64,000 nt of DNA from CAIXOA01 sp041653635. Its GTDB lineage: Archaea > Micrarchaeota > Micrarchaeia > Anstonellales > Bilamarchaeaceae. Positions 56,561 through 64,000 of this stretch are shown in pieces. Under the pieces are notes generated by a model. The model had not been told where the DNA came from, did not search any database, and saw nothing but the letters and a program-made list of their open reading frames with translations. Positions within the stretch are counted from its first letter, which is position 1; the number at the start of each line of letters is the position of its first letter. The position numbers were made by a program, and so were the translations under genes. The stretch covers positions 248,001 through 312,000 of the forward strand of contig JBAZFC010000001.1 of NCBI GenBank assembly GCA_041653635.1. The letters are read 5' to 3'.

Positions 56561-57958
56561 ATGGTAAACTGTTCAATGTACTACAGCACATTCAGGGAGG
56601 AGAAAGGGAATTACCTCATCCGCCTCCCGAAACTGCTCCCCAAGGATTGGAAGCTGCACGTGCTCTTCAGGTACAAGTATGCCGGGTTGGACGCCCCGGA
56701 CATGGCGGGGACAGGCAAATTCTATCTGTACGATAATTTCAGGGACCTCGGCGAGGAGGAGGTGGGGGAGGCGGAGAAGCTGGTCGCGACGCCGTTTTCG
56801 CTCATCCGGCTGATGGCGAAGACCGCGTTCCTGCGCTACCCAAACATGAAGAACCTCCCGGACGACAAGTTCCTGGCGAACTGCGCGATTGCCTGGGACA
56901 GATTCTTCACCACCAGGAAGATAGACATGTACCTTGCGGGGCTCATAGACGAGACGTCGGGCATAGTGGGGCTTGAGGTCGCAAAAAAGAGGGGGATGCC
57001 GATAATAATGCTGCACCCGAGCCGCTTCACGAACATGTTCTTCATCTGCGACGGGAATTATGCGCCGATATTCTGGAAGAAGCTCGGAAAAGAGGAAGTG
57101 GAGGCGCAGTACGCGGAGGCGAGGCAGGAAATCCTTGGGGAGAAGATAATCAACGCGCACATATCCAACATAGCCACGAACACGTTTGACCTGACGAGGT
57201 TGGGGACGCTCCTGCAGCTCCTGCTCGCGATTCCGAGGAACTTCTACTACTACCATGTGAAGATACCGGCCCAGGACAGGAAGCTCTGGTATTCAACCGA
57301 GGAACTGGTTGCCAGGCAGGTCAGGTATTTCATAAGGTCCAAAATGTATGGGATGTACATGAGGAAGGGCATCCCGAAAGGGGAAAAATACGTCTTCTTC
57401 CCGCTGCATTTCACCGACGATGCGGCGCTCACCGCGAAGTTCGCGGTGGACAGCCAGTTTGAGATAATTGAGAAGATTGCGAAACTGCTGCCGCATGATA
57501 CGTACATATATGTGAAGCCGCACCCGCACTGGAAGGCGTGCGACGTGCCTGTAAGCGTAATGAGGCGCATGGCGAAGAACCCGAAGATAAGGCTGCTCAC
57601 CTACAAGGCGGACACGAAAAAGCTGGTAAGGGGCGCGGAATTGACGGTCATAATAAATTCCGCGGTCGGGATGGAGGCGCTCCTCGCGGGAAAGCCAGTG
57701 GTGGCCTTTGGCCAGGATTACCCCCCGGACGTGATTCCGCGGGTGAGGCACGTGACGGAGATATTTGATGCGGCGAAGAGGCAGGCGCCCTTGGAAACGG
57801 TGAAGAGGTTCGTGGCAAACATGCGCGCCCACTCCTTCCCCATAGACAGCTCCGTGTTTTCCACGGCGGAGATACACCGGGATGGAGACATAAGGGTAAT
57901 AGTGAAGCACTTTGAGCAGGCGTACGATTCCGTGAAAGCGGGGGGAAGGAAGAGATGA
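56561..57958 (+). CDS. Capsule-type surface carbohydrate protein, KpsS/KpsC-like (copy 1)
   Basis: 465 residues from the ATG at 56561 (MVNCSMYYSTFREEKGNYLI). The second half has the capsule-synthesis pattern: YVFFPLHFTDDAALTAKFAV, IYVKPHPHWKACDVPVSVMR (HPxxK-like PHPHW), AELTVIINSAVGMEALLAGK and PVVAFGQDYP, shared by Kdo-type capsule transferases of the GT-B fold (PF05159 kind). About one third identical by eye to the next protein. It probably adds a nonulosonic or Kdo-like sugar to the surface polymer, a nice partner of the NeuB genes, but that is inference. Confidence 0.75.
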   Translation: MVNCSMYYSTFREEKGNYLIRLPKLLPKDWKLHVLFRYKYAGLDAPDMAGTGKFYLYDNFRDLGEEEVGEAEKLVATPFSLIRLMAKTAFLRYPNMKNLPDDKFLANCAIAWDRFFTTRKIDMYLAGLIDETSGIVGLEVAKKRGMPIIMLHPSRFTNMFFICDGNYAPIFWKKLGKEEVEAQYAEARQEILGEKIINAHISNIATNTFDLTRLGTLLQLLLAIPRNFYYYHVKIPAQDRKLWYSTEELVARQVRYFIRSKMYGMYMRKGIPKGEKYVFFPLHFTDDAALTAKFAVDSQFEIIEKIAKLLPHDTYIYVKPHPHWKACDVPVSVMRRMAKNPKIRLLTYKADTKKLVRGAELTVIINSAVGMEALLAGKPVVAFGQDYPPDVIPRVRHVTEIFDAAKRQAPLETVKRFVANMRAHSFPIDSSVFSTAEIHRDGDIRVIVKHFEQAYDSVKAGGRKR

Positions 57959-59355
57959 ATATTGCATTCTACACCGGGACCAGCTTTGACCTTGAGGAAT
58001 ACAAAACAAAGATAATTGGAAGCATGGGCCGCGGGAATGAAATCATCGTGGCGAAGCGGTTCCCGAAGCCGCTCGGGCTTGCGAATGCGAAGGAGGAATA
58101 TATCCACTCCGACGAGGTTTTTTCCAGAAAGCCGGCGAAAAAGGAGATGGCGGAGGCGGAGCGATCGCTGGGCATACCGTTCCCGCTCCTGCTCAGGTAC
58201 TGGTACAACTGGGACAGGAAAAAGGAGAAAAACCGGGCCGCCATGCTGGAGCACTATGCCGCGATAACGCAGTATTTCCTGTATTGGAGGAAATTCTTCT
58301 CAGAAAACAGGACACACGTCTTCGTCACTACATATGAGAGCACATTCCCGGAAATCGTGAGCGTGCAGGTCGCGAGGAGCATGGGGATAAAGGTAATCTA
58401 CATCTACGGGGGGAGGGTGAGCGGCTCCCTTATGCTGTGCGATGCGGACTGTGCCCCGATTTATTGGAAGAAGATTACGGAGAAGGAGAAGGGCGAGATA
58501 TATTCCATGCTTAGGGAGCGCTACAACGCGAGGAAGGCCGCGGAAAATTTGAACGTGGCGAAGGATGTGAGGAAATACTCGGATTATTCCCTTGGGAACA
58601 TTGCCTACAAATTAGGGCGGCTTGTTTCCTACTGGAGGAACTATTACGCGATGCCGAAGATGGACAGGATGCGCACCATAAGCCCGTTCAAGCTCCTGTA
58701 CAAATACCTTGAGGGGCAGGCGCGGCAATACTATTCAATGCGGCTGTGCAGGGACTGGGACTACAGGAACATGAATTATTTCCTTTTCCCGCTCCAGTTT
58801 GACGACGAGGCGAACGCTTCCTACCAGGAGGCGTTCCTGAGCCAGTTTGACGTGATAAAGGCGGTGTCCCTGAGCCTTCCGATTAATCATTATCTCATCA
58901 TAAAGCCGCACCCGCACTGGAAGAACAGGGACATCCCGGTTGGAAGGATGAAGGAGATGATGGCGCTCCCGAACGTGCGCATGATTTCCCCGGACGTGAG
59001 CACGATAGACCTCATAAACGGCTCAAAGGGGGTGTTCATAATAAACTCCACTCCGGGGTACGAGGCAATCGTGCTCGGGAAGCCGGTGGTAACGTTCGGG
59101 CACGACCTTCTTTTCTCAGGGAAGGAGCCGGTGATAACCGTGCACGACATGAACAAACTGCCGGGAGTGGCCGCGAAGCTCGCGAACGGCGGGATAAGGC
59201 CGGACGAGAAAAAGGCGAAGGAGCTGGTCGCGAGGTACTACAAGCACCTGATTTTCCTGGAGGGGAGGTTCGGCATGAACAGGATAGACCTCACGGACAA
59301 GGACGCAAAGAAGATGGCCCGGGCGCTGGAAGAATGCATAAGCGCGATTGCTTAA
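57955..59355 (+). CDS. Capsule-type surface carbohydrate protein, KpsS/KpsC-like (copy 2)
   Basis: 466 residues, start overlapping the stop of copy 1 (ATGA). Shares FLFPLQFDDEANASYQEAFL, YLIIKPHPHWKNRDIPVGRM, GVFIINSTPGYEAIVLGKPV and TFGHDLLFSG with copy 1, in the same order and spacing, and also the N-terminal third (SIGIKVIYIYGGRVSGSLM region against GMPIIMLHPSRFTNM). The pair is a tandem duplication that has diverged. Both lack a signal peptide, so they act in the cytoplasm or at the membrane. Confidence 0.75.
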   Translation: MNIAFYTGTSFDLEEYKTKIIGSMGRGNEIIVAKRFPKPLGLANAKEEYIHSDEVFSRKPAKKEMAEAERSLGIPFPLLLRYWYNWDRKKEKNRAAMLEHYAAITQYFLYWRKFFSENRTHVFVTTYESTFPEIVSVQVARSMGIKVIYIYGGRVSGSLMLCDADCAPIYWKKITEKEKGEIYSMLRERYNARKAAENLNVAKDVRKYSDYSLGNIAYKLGRLVSYWRNYYAMPKMDRMRTISPFKLLYKYLEGQARQYYSMRLCRDWDYRNMNYFLFPLQFDDEANASYQEAFLSQFDVIKAVSLSLPINHYLIIKPHPHWKNRDIPVGRMKEMMALPNVRMISPDVSTIDLINGSKGVFIINSTPGYEAIVLGKPVVTFGHDLLFSGKEPVITVHDMNKLPGVAAKLANGGIRPDEKKAKELVARYYKHLIFLEGRFGMNRIDLTDKDAKKMARALEECISAIA

Positions 59356-60252
59356 TTAGAAAACGCCCGCCGCGCTGAGGGCGAAGACGATTATTGTTGA
59401 GATTACGCTTGTGAGCACTATTGAGTCCATTACTAATTTTTCCAGCTTGAGGCCGAGCGAATCTATTATCACGAAATTGGAAATGGCAACGGGCATGAGG
59501 GATAGGAGGAGGATTTCCTTTCCTGAAGAGAGCAGCCCCGCATAGGCGAGGAGCGCCCAGGTTATGAGCGGGAATATCAGGCATTTCGCAGCGGCTATGG
59601 AAAGAAGGTTCCTGTCCAGGGATATGCTGAACTTGTCCGAGAGGAAAAGGCCCATCGCAACGAGCGAGAGGGGCGTGGTGAGGGAAGAGAAGCCCTCCAG
59701 AAAAGGCATGAGGGCGGAGAGGTTTATCTGGAAGGCGAGGGAGAGGGCGCCGGCGATGGTGAATATTATCACGGGATTATAGAATGCCTTCCCTATGGCT
59801 GCTTTCTTCCCGTCCGTCCCGAGGAGGATGTAAATCGCGGGCAGGAGCAACGCGAAAACGAACAGGTTGTAGATGGAAACGTAGATGCCCGTGAGCGGGA
59901 GGGCGCCCTCCCCAAGAATCATCTGGGTGAAGGGGAAGCCGAAATACACTATGTTGCCGAAAAACCCGCAGATAAGCAGGCAGTAGAAGACGCGCCTTTC
60001 AAGCCGGAAGGCGTATGAGATTAGGAAGCTCAGCGCCATGGAAATGAGGAAGCTTGCGAGAAGGACGGCGACGAGCAGGTATAATGCCTGGGGGATGGTG
60101 ACTCCGGAGAAGGAGGCGAGGATGGATGCGGGCAGGCAGATATAGAATACTATGTTTGCGAGCACCTTGTAGTCCTGGCTTTTTGCCAGCCCGGCGCGTG
60201 CGGCAAGATAGCCGGAAACAAGGAAGAGGGCGAGGAGGATTAGCTGTTCCAT
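59356..60252 (-). CDS. AEC-family membrane transporter
   Basis: 298 residues, about ten membrane segments in two halves. N-terminal LILLALFLVSGYLAARAGLA, then VFYICLPASILASFSGV, GFFGNIVYFGFPFTQMILGE and a second half with NPVIIFTIAGALSLAFQINL and SLVAMGLFLSDKF: the auxin efflux carrier/malonate-type permease fold. Substrate unknown. Four bases after the epimerase gene in the same leftward operon, so possibly for a sugar-acid or precursor; inferred. Confidence 0.85.
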   Translation of the reverse strand: MEQLILLALFLVSGYLAARAGLAKSQDYKVLANIVFYICLPASILASFSGVTIPQALYLLVAVLLASFLISMALSFLISYAFRLERRVFYCLLICGFFGNIVYFGFPFTQMILGEGALPLTGIYVSIYNLFVFALLLPAIYILLGTDGKKAAIGKAFYNPVIIFTIAGALSLAFQINLSALMPFLEGFSSLTTPLSLVAMGLFLSDKFSISLDRNLLSIAAAKCLIFPLITWALLAYAGLLSSGKEILLLSLMPVAISNFVIIDSLGLKLEKLVMDSIVLTSVISTIIVFALSAAGVF

Positions 60253-60256
60253 ATGC

Positions 60257-61312
60257 CTAAACCTTCATTTCCAGCATCCTGAGGTCGCCGTCCACCTTCC
60301 CTTCCGAGATGAGCCTCTTTATGCTCTCCACGTCGTAGAACCTCTTGTCGGAGAACGTCTTGTAGTCCAGCTTTATCTCGTTGAAGTAATCATAGAGCTG
60401 CTTTATGCCCTTGCGCACGGTCCAGGAGGGCCTGAATCCCTTCAGCGTTGAGTTTATCTTCCTGAAGGAGACGCGGTAGGAGCGCGGGTCTATGGGGGCG
60501 TCTTTGCCGACCTCCAGCTCGCAGTTGGGGACTATCTCCTTCACCATGTTTGCGATATCTATTACCTTGTAATTCTCGGAATCCATCCCAATGTTGAATG
60601 CCTGGCCGCTCACCGCGTCCTCCGGCGCCTCAAGCGCGGCAAGGACCGCCTTTGAGCAGTCCTCCACGTGCAGGCTCGGCCTCCAGGAGGTGCCTGCGCT
60701 AAGGAGCTTCACCTTCCCGGTGGTGTATGCCCAGCCTGTGAGGTTGTTCACCACGAGGTCAAAACGCATCCTGTAGGAAAGGCCGAAGACCGTGGCGTTG
60801 CGCATGAAGGTTGGGGAGAAATTCCTGTCCTTGAGCTTCCCAGCCTCCTGCTCCACGCCTATCTTCGCCTTCGCGTATGCGGATACTGGGGCCAGCGGAG
60901 AGGACTCGTCCACGAAATTGTCGCCCTTCTGGGCCCCGTATATGGAGCATGAGGAGGCGAAAACGAAGCGCCGGATTCCGGATTCCTTCGCAAGCTTCGC
61001 AAGGCGCGCTGGCGAGAGGTGGTTTATCTGGTCGGTCCATGCAGGATTGAGGTCCGAGGCAGGGTCGTTCGCAAGCCCGGAGTAATCCACCACCGCGTCG
61101 CATCCGGCGAGGTCCTCCCTGGAAATGTCGCGCACGTCCTTGAATATCTGCCTGGAGATGCTCTCCCTTATGCTGGTTTCTGCATCCCCGCGGAGGAAGC
61201 CGTCCTTGTAATAGCCGCAGTCGCAGCCGACCACCTCGTGGCCCGCGGAGCGCAGCACGCGCGACATCGTCGTCCCTATGTATCCCAGGTTGCCTGCAAG
61301 AAATATTTTCAT
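60257..61312 (-). CDS. NAD-dependent sugar epimerase/dehydratase (extended SDR)
   Basis: 351 residues. MKIFLAGNLGYIGTTMSRVL, FVFASSCSIYGAQKGDNFVD (SSCSIYG with catalytic Ser), VSAYAKAKIGVEQEA (YxxxK), FMRNATVFGLSYRMRFDLVV and ILAALEAPE. Standard extended SDR with a Rossmann variant GNLGYIG. Five bases after the RfbF gene, so it probably uses a CDP- or UDP-sugar made there. Exact reaction (epimerase or dehydratase) not decided. Confidence 0.83.
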   Translation of the reverse strand: MKIFLAGNLGYIGTTMSRVLRSAGHEVVGCDCGYYKDGFLRGDAETSIRESISRQIFKDVRDISREDLAGCDAVVDYSGLANDPASDLNPAWTDQINHLSPARLAKLAKESGIRRFVFASSCSIYGAQKGDNFVDESSPLAPVSAYAKAKIGVEQEAGKLKDRNFSPTFMRNATVFGLSYRMRFDLVVNNLTGWAYTTGKVKLLSAGTSWRPSLHVEDCSKAVLAALEAPEDAVSGQAFNIGMDSENYKVIDIANMVKEIVPNCELEVGKDAPIDPRSYRVSFRKINSTLKGFRPSWTVRKGIKQLYDYFNEIKLDYKTFSDKRFYDVESIKRLISEGKVDGDLRMLEMKV

Positions 61313-61316
61313 ACAA

Positions 61317-62069
61317 TCATTCCTCCAGATGCGTCCATGGCGGCTTGCCGCGGAAATCCGTGTGCGGCATCACGCCGGTGCGCCACAGTGCGTTCAGCCG
61401 GTCCACGTCCTTCGCAGTGTCCATCGCGGTCCAGAAGCCATCGTGGCGGTAGGCGGCCAGCTCGTTGTCCGCGGTCATTTTCCTTAGGGGCTCCTCCTCC
61501 AGCACGCAATTGTCGTCAAGGTAATCAAAAACATCCTTGTTGAACGCGAAGAAGCCGCCGTTTATGTAGCCGGGGAGGAAGGGCTTCTCCTTGAATGCAG
61601 TGACCGCGCCTTCCTTGCTTATCTCAACCATCCCGAACGGGGACATGGTGTGCACCGCGGTGAGGGTGCCGGCCTTGCCGTGCGCCTTGTGGTAGGCAAG
61701 CAGCTTCCTTAGGTTTACATCCGCGAGCCCGTCGCAGTAGGTTGCGAAAAAACTCTCCCCTAAGTATTTCTCGGAGCGCTTCACCCTGCCGCCCGTGTTC
61801 GTGTCCTCGCCGGTTTCCGAGAAGGTTATGTCAAACCCCTCGGTTCCTTCCGGTTTTTTTCCGAAGTATTCGCGTATGAGGTTGCCCTTGTGGCCGATTG
61901 CGATGACGAATTTGTTGAAGCCGTAGAACGAGTAAATCTTCATGACATGGACTATGACCGGGTATGGGCCTATGGGAACGAGGGCCTTGGGGATGGTGTC
62001 GCTGTAATCGCGCATGCGCATGCCCTTGCCGCCCGCGAGTATGAGGGCCGGTATTTGCGTAGCTGCCAT
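61317..62069 (-). CDS. rfbF: Glucose-1-phosphate cytidylyltransferase (RfbF-like)
   Basis: 250 residues. Nucleotidyltransferase loop ALILAGGKGMRMRDYSDTIP KALV, IGPYPVIVHVMKIYSFYGFN, DTNTGGRVKRSEKYL (GGR), FFATYCDGLADVNLRKLLAY and GGFFAFNKDVFDYL, all as in RfbF. Makes CDP-glucose, source of CDP-deoxyhexoses. The neighbouring epimerase and AEC transporter genes follow on the same strand. Next gene to the right starts a divergent unit. Confidence 0.9.
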   Translation of the reverse strand: MAATQIPALILAGGKGMRMRDYSDTIPKALVPIGPYPVIVHVMKIYSFYGFNKFVIAIGHKGNLIREYFGKKPEGTEGFDITFSETGEDTNTGGRVKRSEKYLGESFFATYCDGLADVNLRKLLAYHKAHGKAGTLTAVHTMSPFGMVEISKEGAVTAFKEKPFLPGYINGGFFAFNKDVFDYLDDNCVLEEEPLRKMTADNELAAYRHDGFWTAMDTAKDVDRLNALWRTGVMPHTDFRGKPPWTHLEE

Positions 62070-62217
62070 AATAACACTAAACTAAGATTCCAAGAATTGG
62101 TTTAAAACCATGATGGGCGGGCCAAGCGGCGTGCAGGGTTTCCCGCGCCCTTAAGGGCACGTATCCCCTGGCATTCTGCGGGCATGCGCGTTATTTAAAA
62201 AGAACCTGCCGAGATTA
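62070..62217. promoter_or_regulatory. Divergent promoter region between RfbF and GT4 genes
   Basis: 148 bases. TTTAAAAC near 62101-62108 lies about 34 bases before the rfbF ATG, read leftward; TTATTTAAAA (62191-62200) is about 22 bases before the GT4 ATG at 62218. Between them GCCCTTAAGGGC (62147-62158) is a perfect 12-base palindrome. No small gene seen. Confidence 0.45.
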
Positions 62218-63339
62218 ATGGCTATGCGCCTCGCGGTGGTCACGCCTTTCCTTGAAGCATACGGGGGGGTGGAAAAGGTCGTGATGAAGATTGCTGAGCA
62301 TTTTGATGCGAAGGTCTATGCCATGGGCTACAGGCCGGAAGCGACATACCAGGAATTCCGGAAACTTGACGTGGAGGTCGTGGGTGGGGGAGGGATGCTC
62401 CCCAAGGGGAGGTTCTTCTCCGGAATCAACGCGGGGCGGCTGTTTTATTCGCTTAAGCTCCAGGATTACGACGTGGTGAATGCGCACCAGAGCCCCTCGG
62501 AATGGGTGCGCAACAGGAACGCGCCGATGATATGGTACTGCCACAGCCCGAACCGGGAGGCGTACGACCTATATGAGTGGAGGATGCGCAGGCGCGGGCC
62601 CGTGCAGAAGGCGGCGTTCTGGGGCGCGGTGAAGGCGTTCAGGGCGGTGGAGTCCGGCATAGTGCCGAAGATAGAGCACATATTCACGAACAGCACGAAC
62701 AGCCAGGGGCGGATACGGAAATACCTGAAAAGGGACGCGGAGATACTCCATCCCGGGGTGGAGCCGAAGGAATTCATGTGTGAAGGGTATGGGAAATTCT
62801 TTTTTTATCCCTCAAGGATTGTGCCTGAGAAGGAGATAGAATATGCGATAGAGGCGTTCAGGATTTTCTCAGGGAAGAGGAAGGGCTGGAAGCTCGTGGT
62901 CGCTGGCGCGGCCTCGGAAAGGCCGGAGCACAGGAGGTACCTTGAGGGGCTGAGGGGAATGGGCGTGGAGGGCGTCAGCATACGGACGAACGTGAGCGAT
63001 GCGGAGCTGAAGGGGCTGTATGCGAAATGCCTTGCGGTGCTCTACACCCCTGTGAACGAGGATTTCGGGCTCGTGCCCATAGAGGCGATGGCATCGTCCA
63101 AGCCGTGCATAGCGAGGAACGAGGGCGGGCCGAGGGAAACGATAGAAAGCGGGAAGGACGGGTTCCTTGTGGACAGCGCGGGGGGGATGGCGCAGAGGAT
63201 GGGGGAGCTGGCGGAAAAGCCGGAACTTGCGGAGGGCATGGGGAAGGCGGGAAGGAGGAAGGTGCTGGCGAAATTCACGTGGAAGCGCTTCATGGAGAGG
63301 TTCGGGGAGAAAGCAAAGGAGTTGGCTAAAAAGGCATAG
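62218..63339 (+). CDS. Glycosyltransferase, GT4 family
   Basis: 373 residues. N-terminal LAVVTPFLEAYGGVEKVVMK; VWGVNAHQSPSEWVRNR-like acceptor region; then FYPSRIVPEKEIEYAIEAFR, LVVAGAASERPEHRRYLEGL, AVLYTPVNEDFGLVPIEAMA (E-x7-E) and EGGPRETIESGKDGFLVD, the donor site of GT-B family 4 enzymes. Leaderless by its TATA. Followed 11 bases on by the flippase gene. Confidence 0.9.
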   Translation: MAMRLAVVTPFLEAYGGVEKVVMKIAEHFDAKVYAMGYRPEATYQEFRKLDVEVVGGGGMLPKGRFFSGINAGRLFYSLKLQDYDVVNAHQSPSEWVRNRNAPMIWYCHSPNREAYDLYEWRMRRRGPVQKAAFWGAVKAFRAVESGIVPKIEHIFTNSTNSQGRIRKYLKRDAEILHPGVEPKEFMCEGYGKFFFYPSRIVPEKEIEYAIEAFRIFSGKRKGWKLVVAGAASERPEHRRYLEGLRGMGVEGVSIRTNVSDAELKGLYAKCLAVLYTPVNEDFGLVPIEAMASSKPCIARNEGGPRETIESGKDGFLVDSAGGMAQRMGELAEKPELAEGMGKAGRRKVLAKFTWKRFMERFGEKAKELAKKA

Positions 63340-63350
63340 AAGGTATCTGG

Positions 63351-64000
63351 ATGGACGGGATAGAAGAGGAACAGAAAACTGTCGTGAAGGGGACGTTCTG
63401 GGGGCTCGCCGGGAGCATAGCCCTGAAGCTCGTCTCGTTCATATATGTAATAATAGTGGCGCGGCTGTTCGCCCAGGACGATGTGGGCACCTTCTACCTT
63501 GCGCTGAGCATACTCGGGATGATTGCGGTGTTCAGCGACCTCGGCTTCGGCTCCGCGTTCATGCGCTATGTGCCCTTCTATATGGGGAAGGGGCAGAAGG
63601 ACAAGGTATATTCCCTCCTGAGGGCGGGGTACCTCTTCGCAGGGCTGCTGACGATAGTCGCAACGGCCGTATTGTTCCTTCTTGCGGGGCAGATAGGCGA
63701 TTTTTTCAGGAACCCCTCCCTTGAATTGCCGTTGCAGATACTTTCGCTCTATTTCCTCACGAACACATTCTTCTCGCTCAATGCATGCTTCCTGTCCGGA
63801 AGGAAGCTCGCAAAGGAGAACAACATACTCAATACCGGACAGAACGTGCTGAAATTGATATTCACCCTGGTGCTTTTCTTCGCGCTGGGGGCGACGATGG
63901 AGGCGCTTGCAATCGGTTTTGCCGCCTCCTTTGTGGCCGTAACCCTCGCCTCCTTTATCTATGTGGGAAGCGACGTTAAAAAACTCGGGATTGGCGGGCT
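63351..64000 (+). CDS. Oligosaccharide flippase (Wzx/MATE-type), cut by window end
   Basis: The frame from the ATG at 63351 stays open to the window edge. It starts MDGIEEEQKTVVKGTFWGLA, followed by SIALKLVSFIYVIIVARLFA, an FYLALSILGMIAVFSDLGFG segment, RYVPFYMGKGQKDKVYSLLR and several more helices. Polysaccharide flippases (Wzx) begin like this (GTFWGLAGxxxxxxxxFxYxIIxARLF and GxFYLAxSxxxxxxxFSDLGFG). It would move lipid-linked oligosaccharide across the membrane. About 217 residues are visible, perhaps half of the protein. Confidence 0.85.
   Translation, partial: MDGIEEEQKTVVKGTFWGLAGSIALKLVSFIYVIIVARLFAQDDVGTFYLALSILGMIAVFSDLGFGSAFMRYVPFYMGKGQKDKVYSLLRAGYLFAGLLTIVATAVLFLLAGQIGDFFRNPSLELPLQILSLYFLTNTFFSLNACFLSGRKLAKENNILNTGQNVLKLIFTLVLFFALGATMEALAIGFAASFVAVTLASFIYVGSDVKKLGIGG

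Noticed and set aside
1..64000. Insertion sequences, CRISPR arrays, phage or integrase genes
   Set aside because: No transposase, integrase or regularly spaced repeats were seen; the repeated gene types in the glycan island are ordinary divergent paralogues.

Overview
This is archaeal chromosomal DNA, GC-rich, with protein-coding genes packed on both strands. The evidence is a set of archaeal or archaeal/eukaryotic genes: archaeal HMG-CoA synthase with thiolase and its DUF35 partner, Pus10, Trm56, a DRG-type GTPase, a 37-residue ribosomal protein eL41, a prepilin/preflagellin-type peptidase, a VirB11/TadA-like secretion ATPase, a TrmB-family regulator and a PduO adenosyltransferase. Promoters also look archaeal: many first genes have an A/T-rich TATA box about 22-28 bases before the ATG and almost no leader, while genes inside operons carry GGTG/GTGAT-type ribosome sites, sometimes with TTG or GTG starts. 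I cannot fix the lineage; a small-genome DPANN-type archaeon is possible but unproven. No insertion sequence, CRISPR array or phage gene was seen, and no gene-free stretch exceeds 300 bases.

Layout. 1-2217: four tandem, mutually similar, helical proteins of unknown function. 2316-6866: a regulator followed by the start of the mevalonate pathway (HMG-CoA synthase, thiolase, DUF35 protein) and pus10. 6899-9949: prepilin peptidase, an HTH-CBS protein and CTP synthase. 9968-14269: three small unknown genes behind a DRG GTPase, divergent from a secretion ATPase. 14266-16835: an asparagine-synthase-like ATPase, a DUF192 protein, tRNA-Arg(CCU) and a lipoprotein with a probable five-bladed propeller. 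16968-20522: a serine cluster (SerK-like kinase, class V aminotransferase, SerA-like dehydrogenase), a ferredoxin and a cobalamin adenosyltransferase. 20523-22612: a secreted strand-rich protein divergent from a TrmB regulator, then a membrane-anchored winged-helix protein.

22841-29754 is a copper island: an HMA/SafE/cupredoxin fusion, a secreted cupredoxin, CopA with YHS and HMA domains, a tiny membrane protein and a His-rich CopB. 29809-34387 is mixed: DUF1405, DUF475/TerC, Trm56, an unknown, a ten-repeat Cys-rich lipoprotein, a HAD phosphatase and eL41.

34384-64000 and beyond is a surface-glycan island. One arm reads leftward: GT4, pseB, pseC, pseI, pseH, a GT-C-like membrane protein, a UDP-sugar epimerase and a hexosephosphate mutase. 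Divergent from it are an amidotransferase trio (PseA/WbpG, HisH, HisF), a GNAT, a GT2 and a methyltransferase. Next comes a second leftward nonulosonate-type module (RmlD-like, second NeuB-family synthase, GT2, SpsF-like cytidylyltransferase, second DegT aminotransferase, Gfo/Idh oxidoreductase). Then follow RmlC/RmlD-like genes, a radical SAM protein, two paralogous capsule-type transferases, an AEC transporter, a sugar epimerase, a glucose-1-phosphate cytidylyltransferase, a GT4 and a flippase cut by the window end. Together they suggest a surface polymer or glycoprotein glycan containing pseudaminic-acid-like, possibly acetamidino-modified, sugars.
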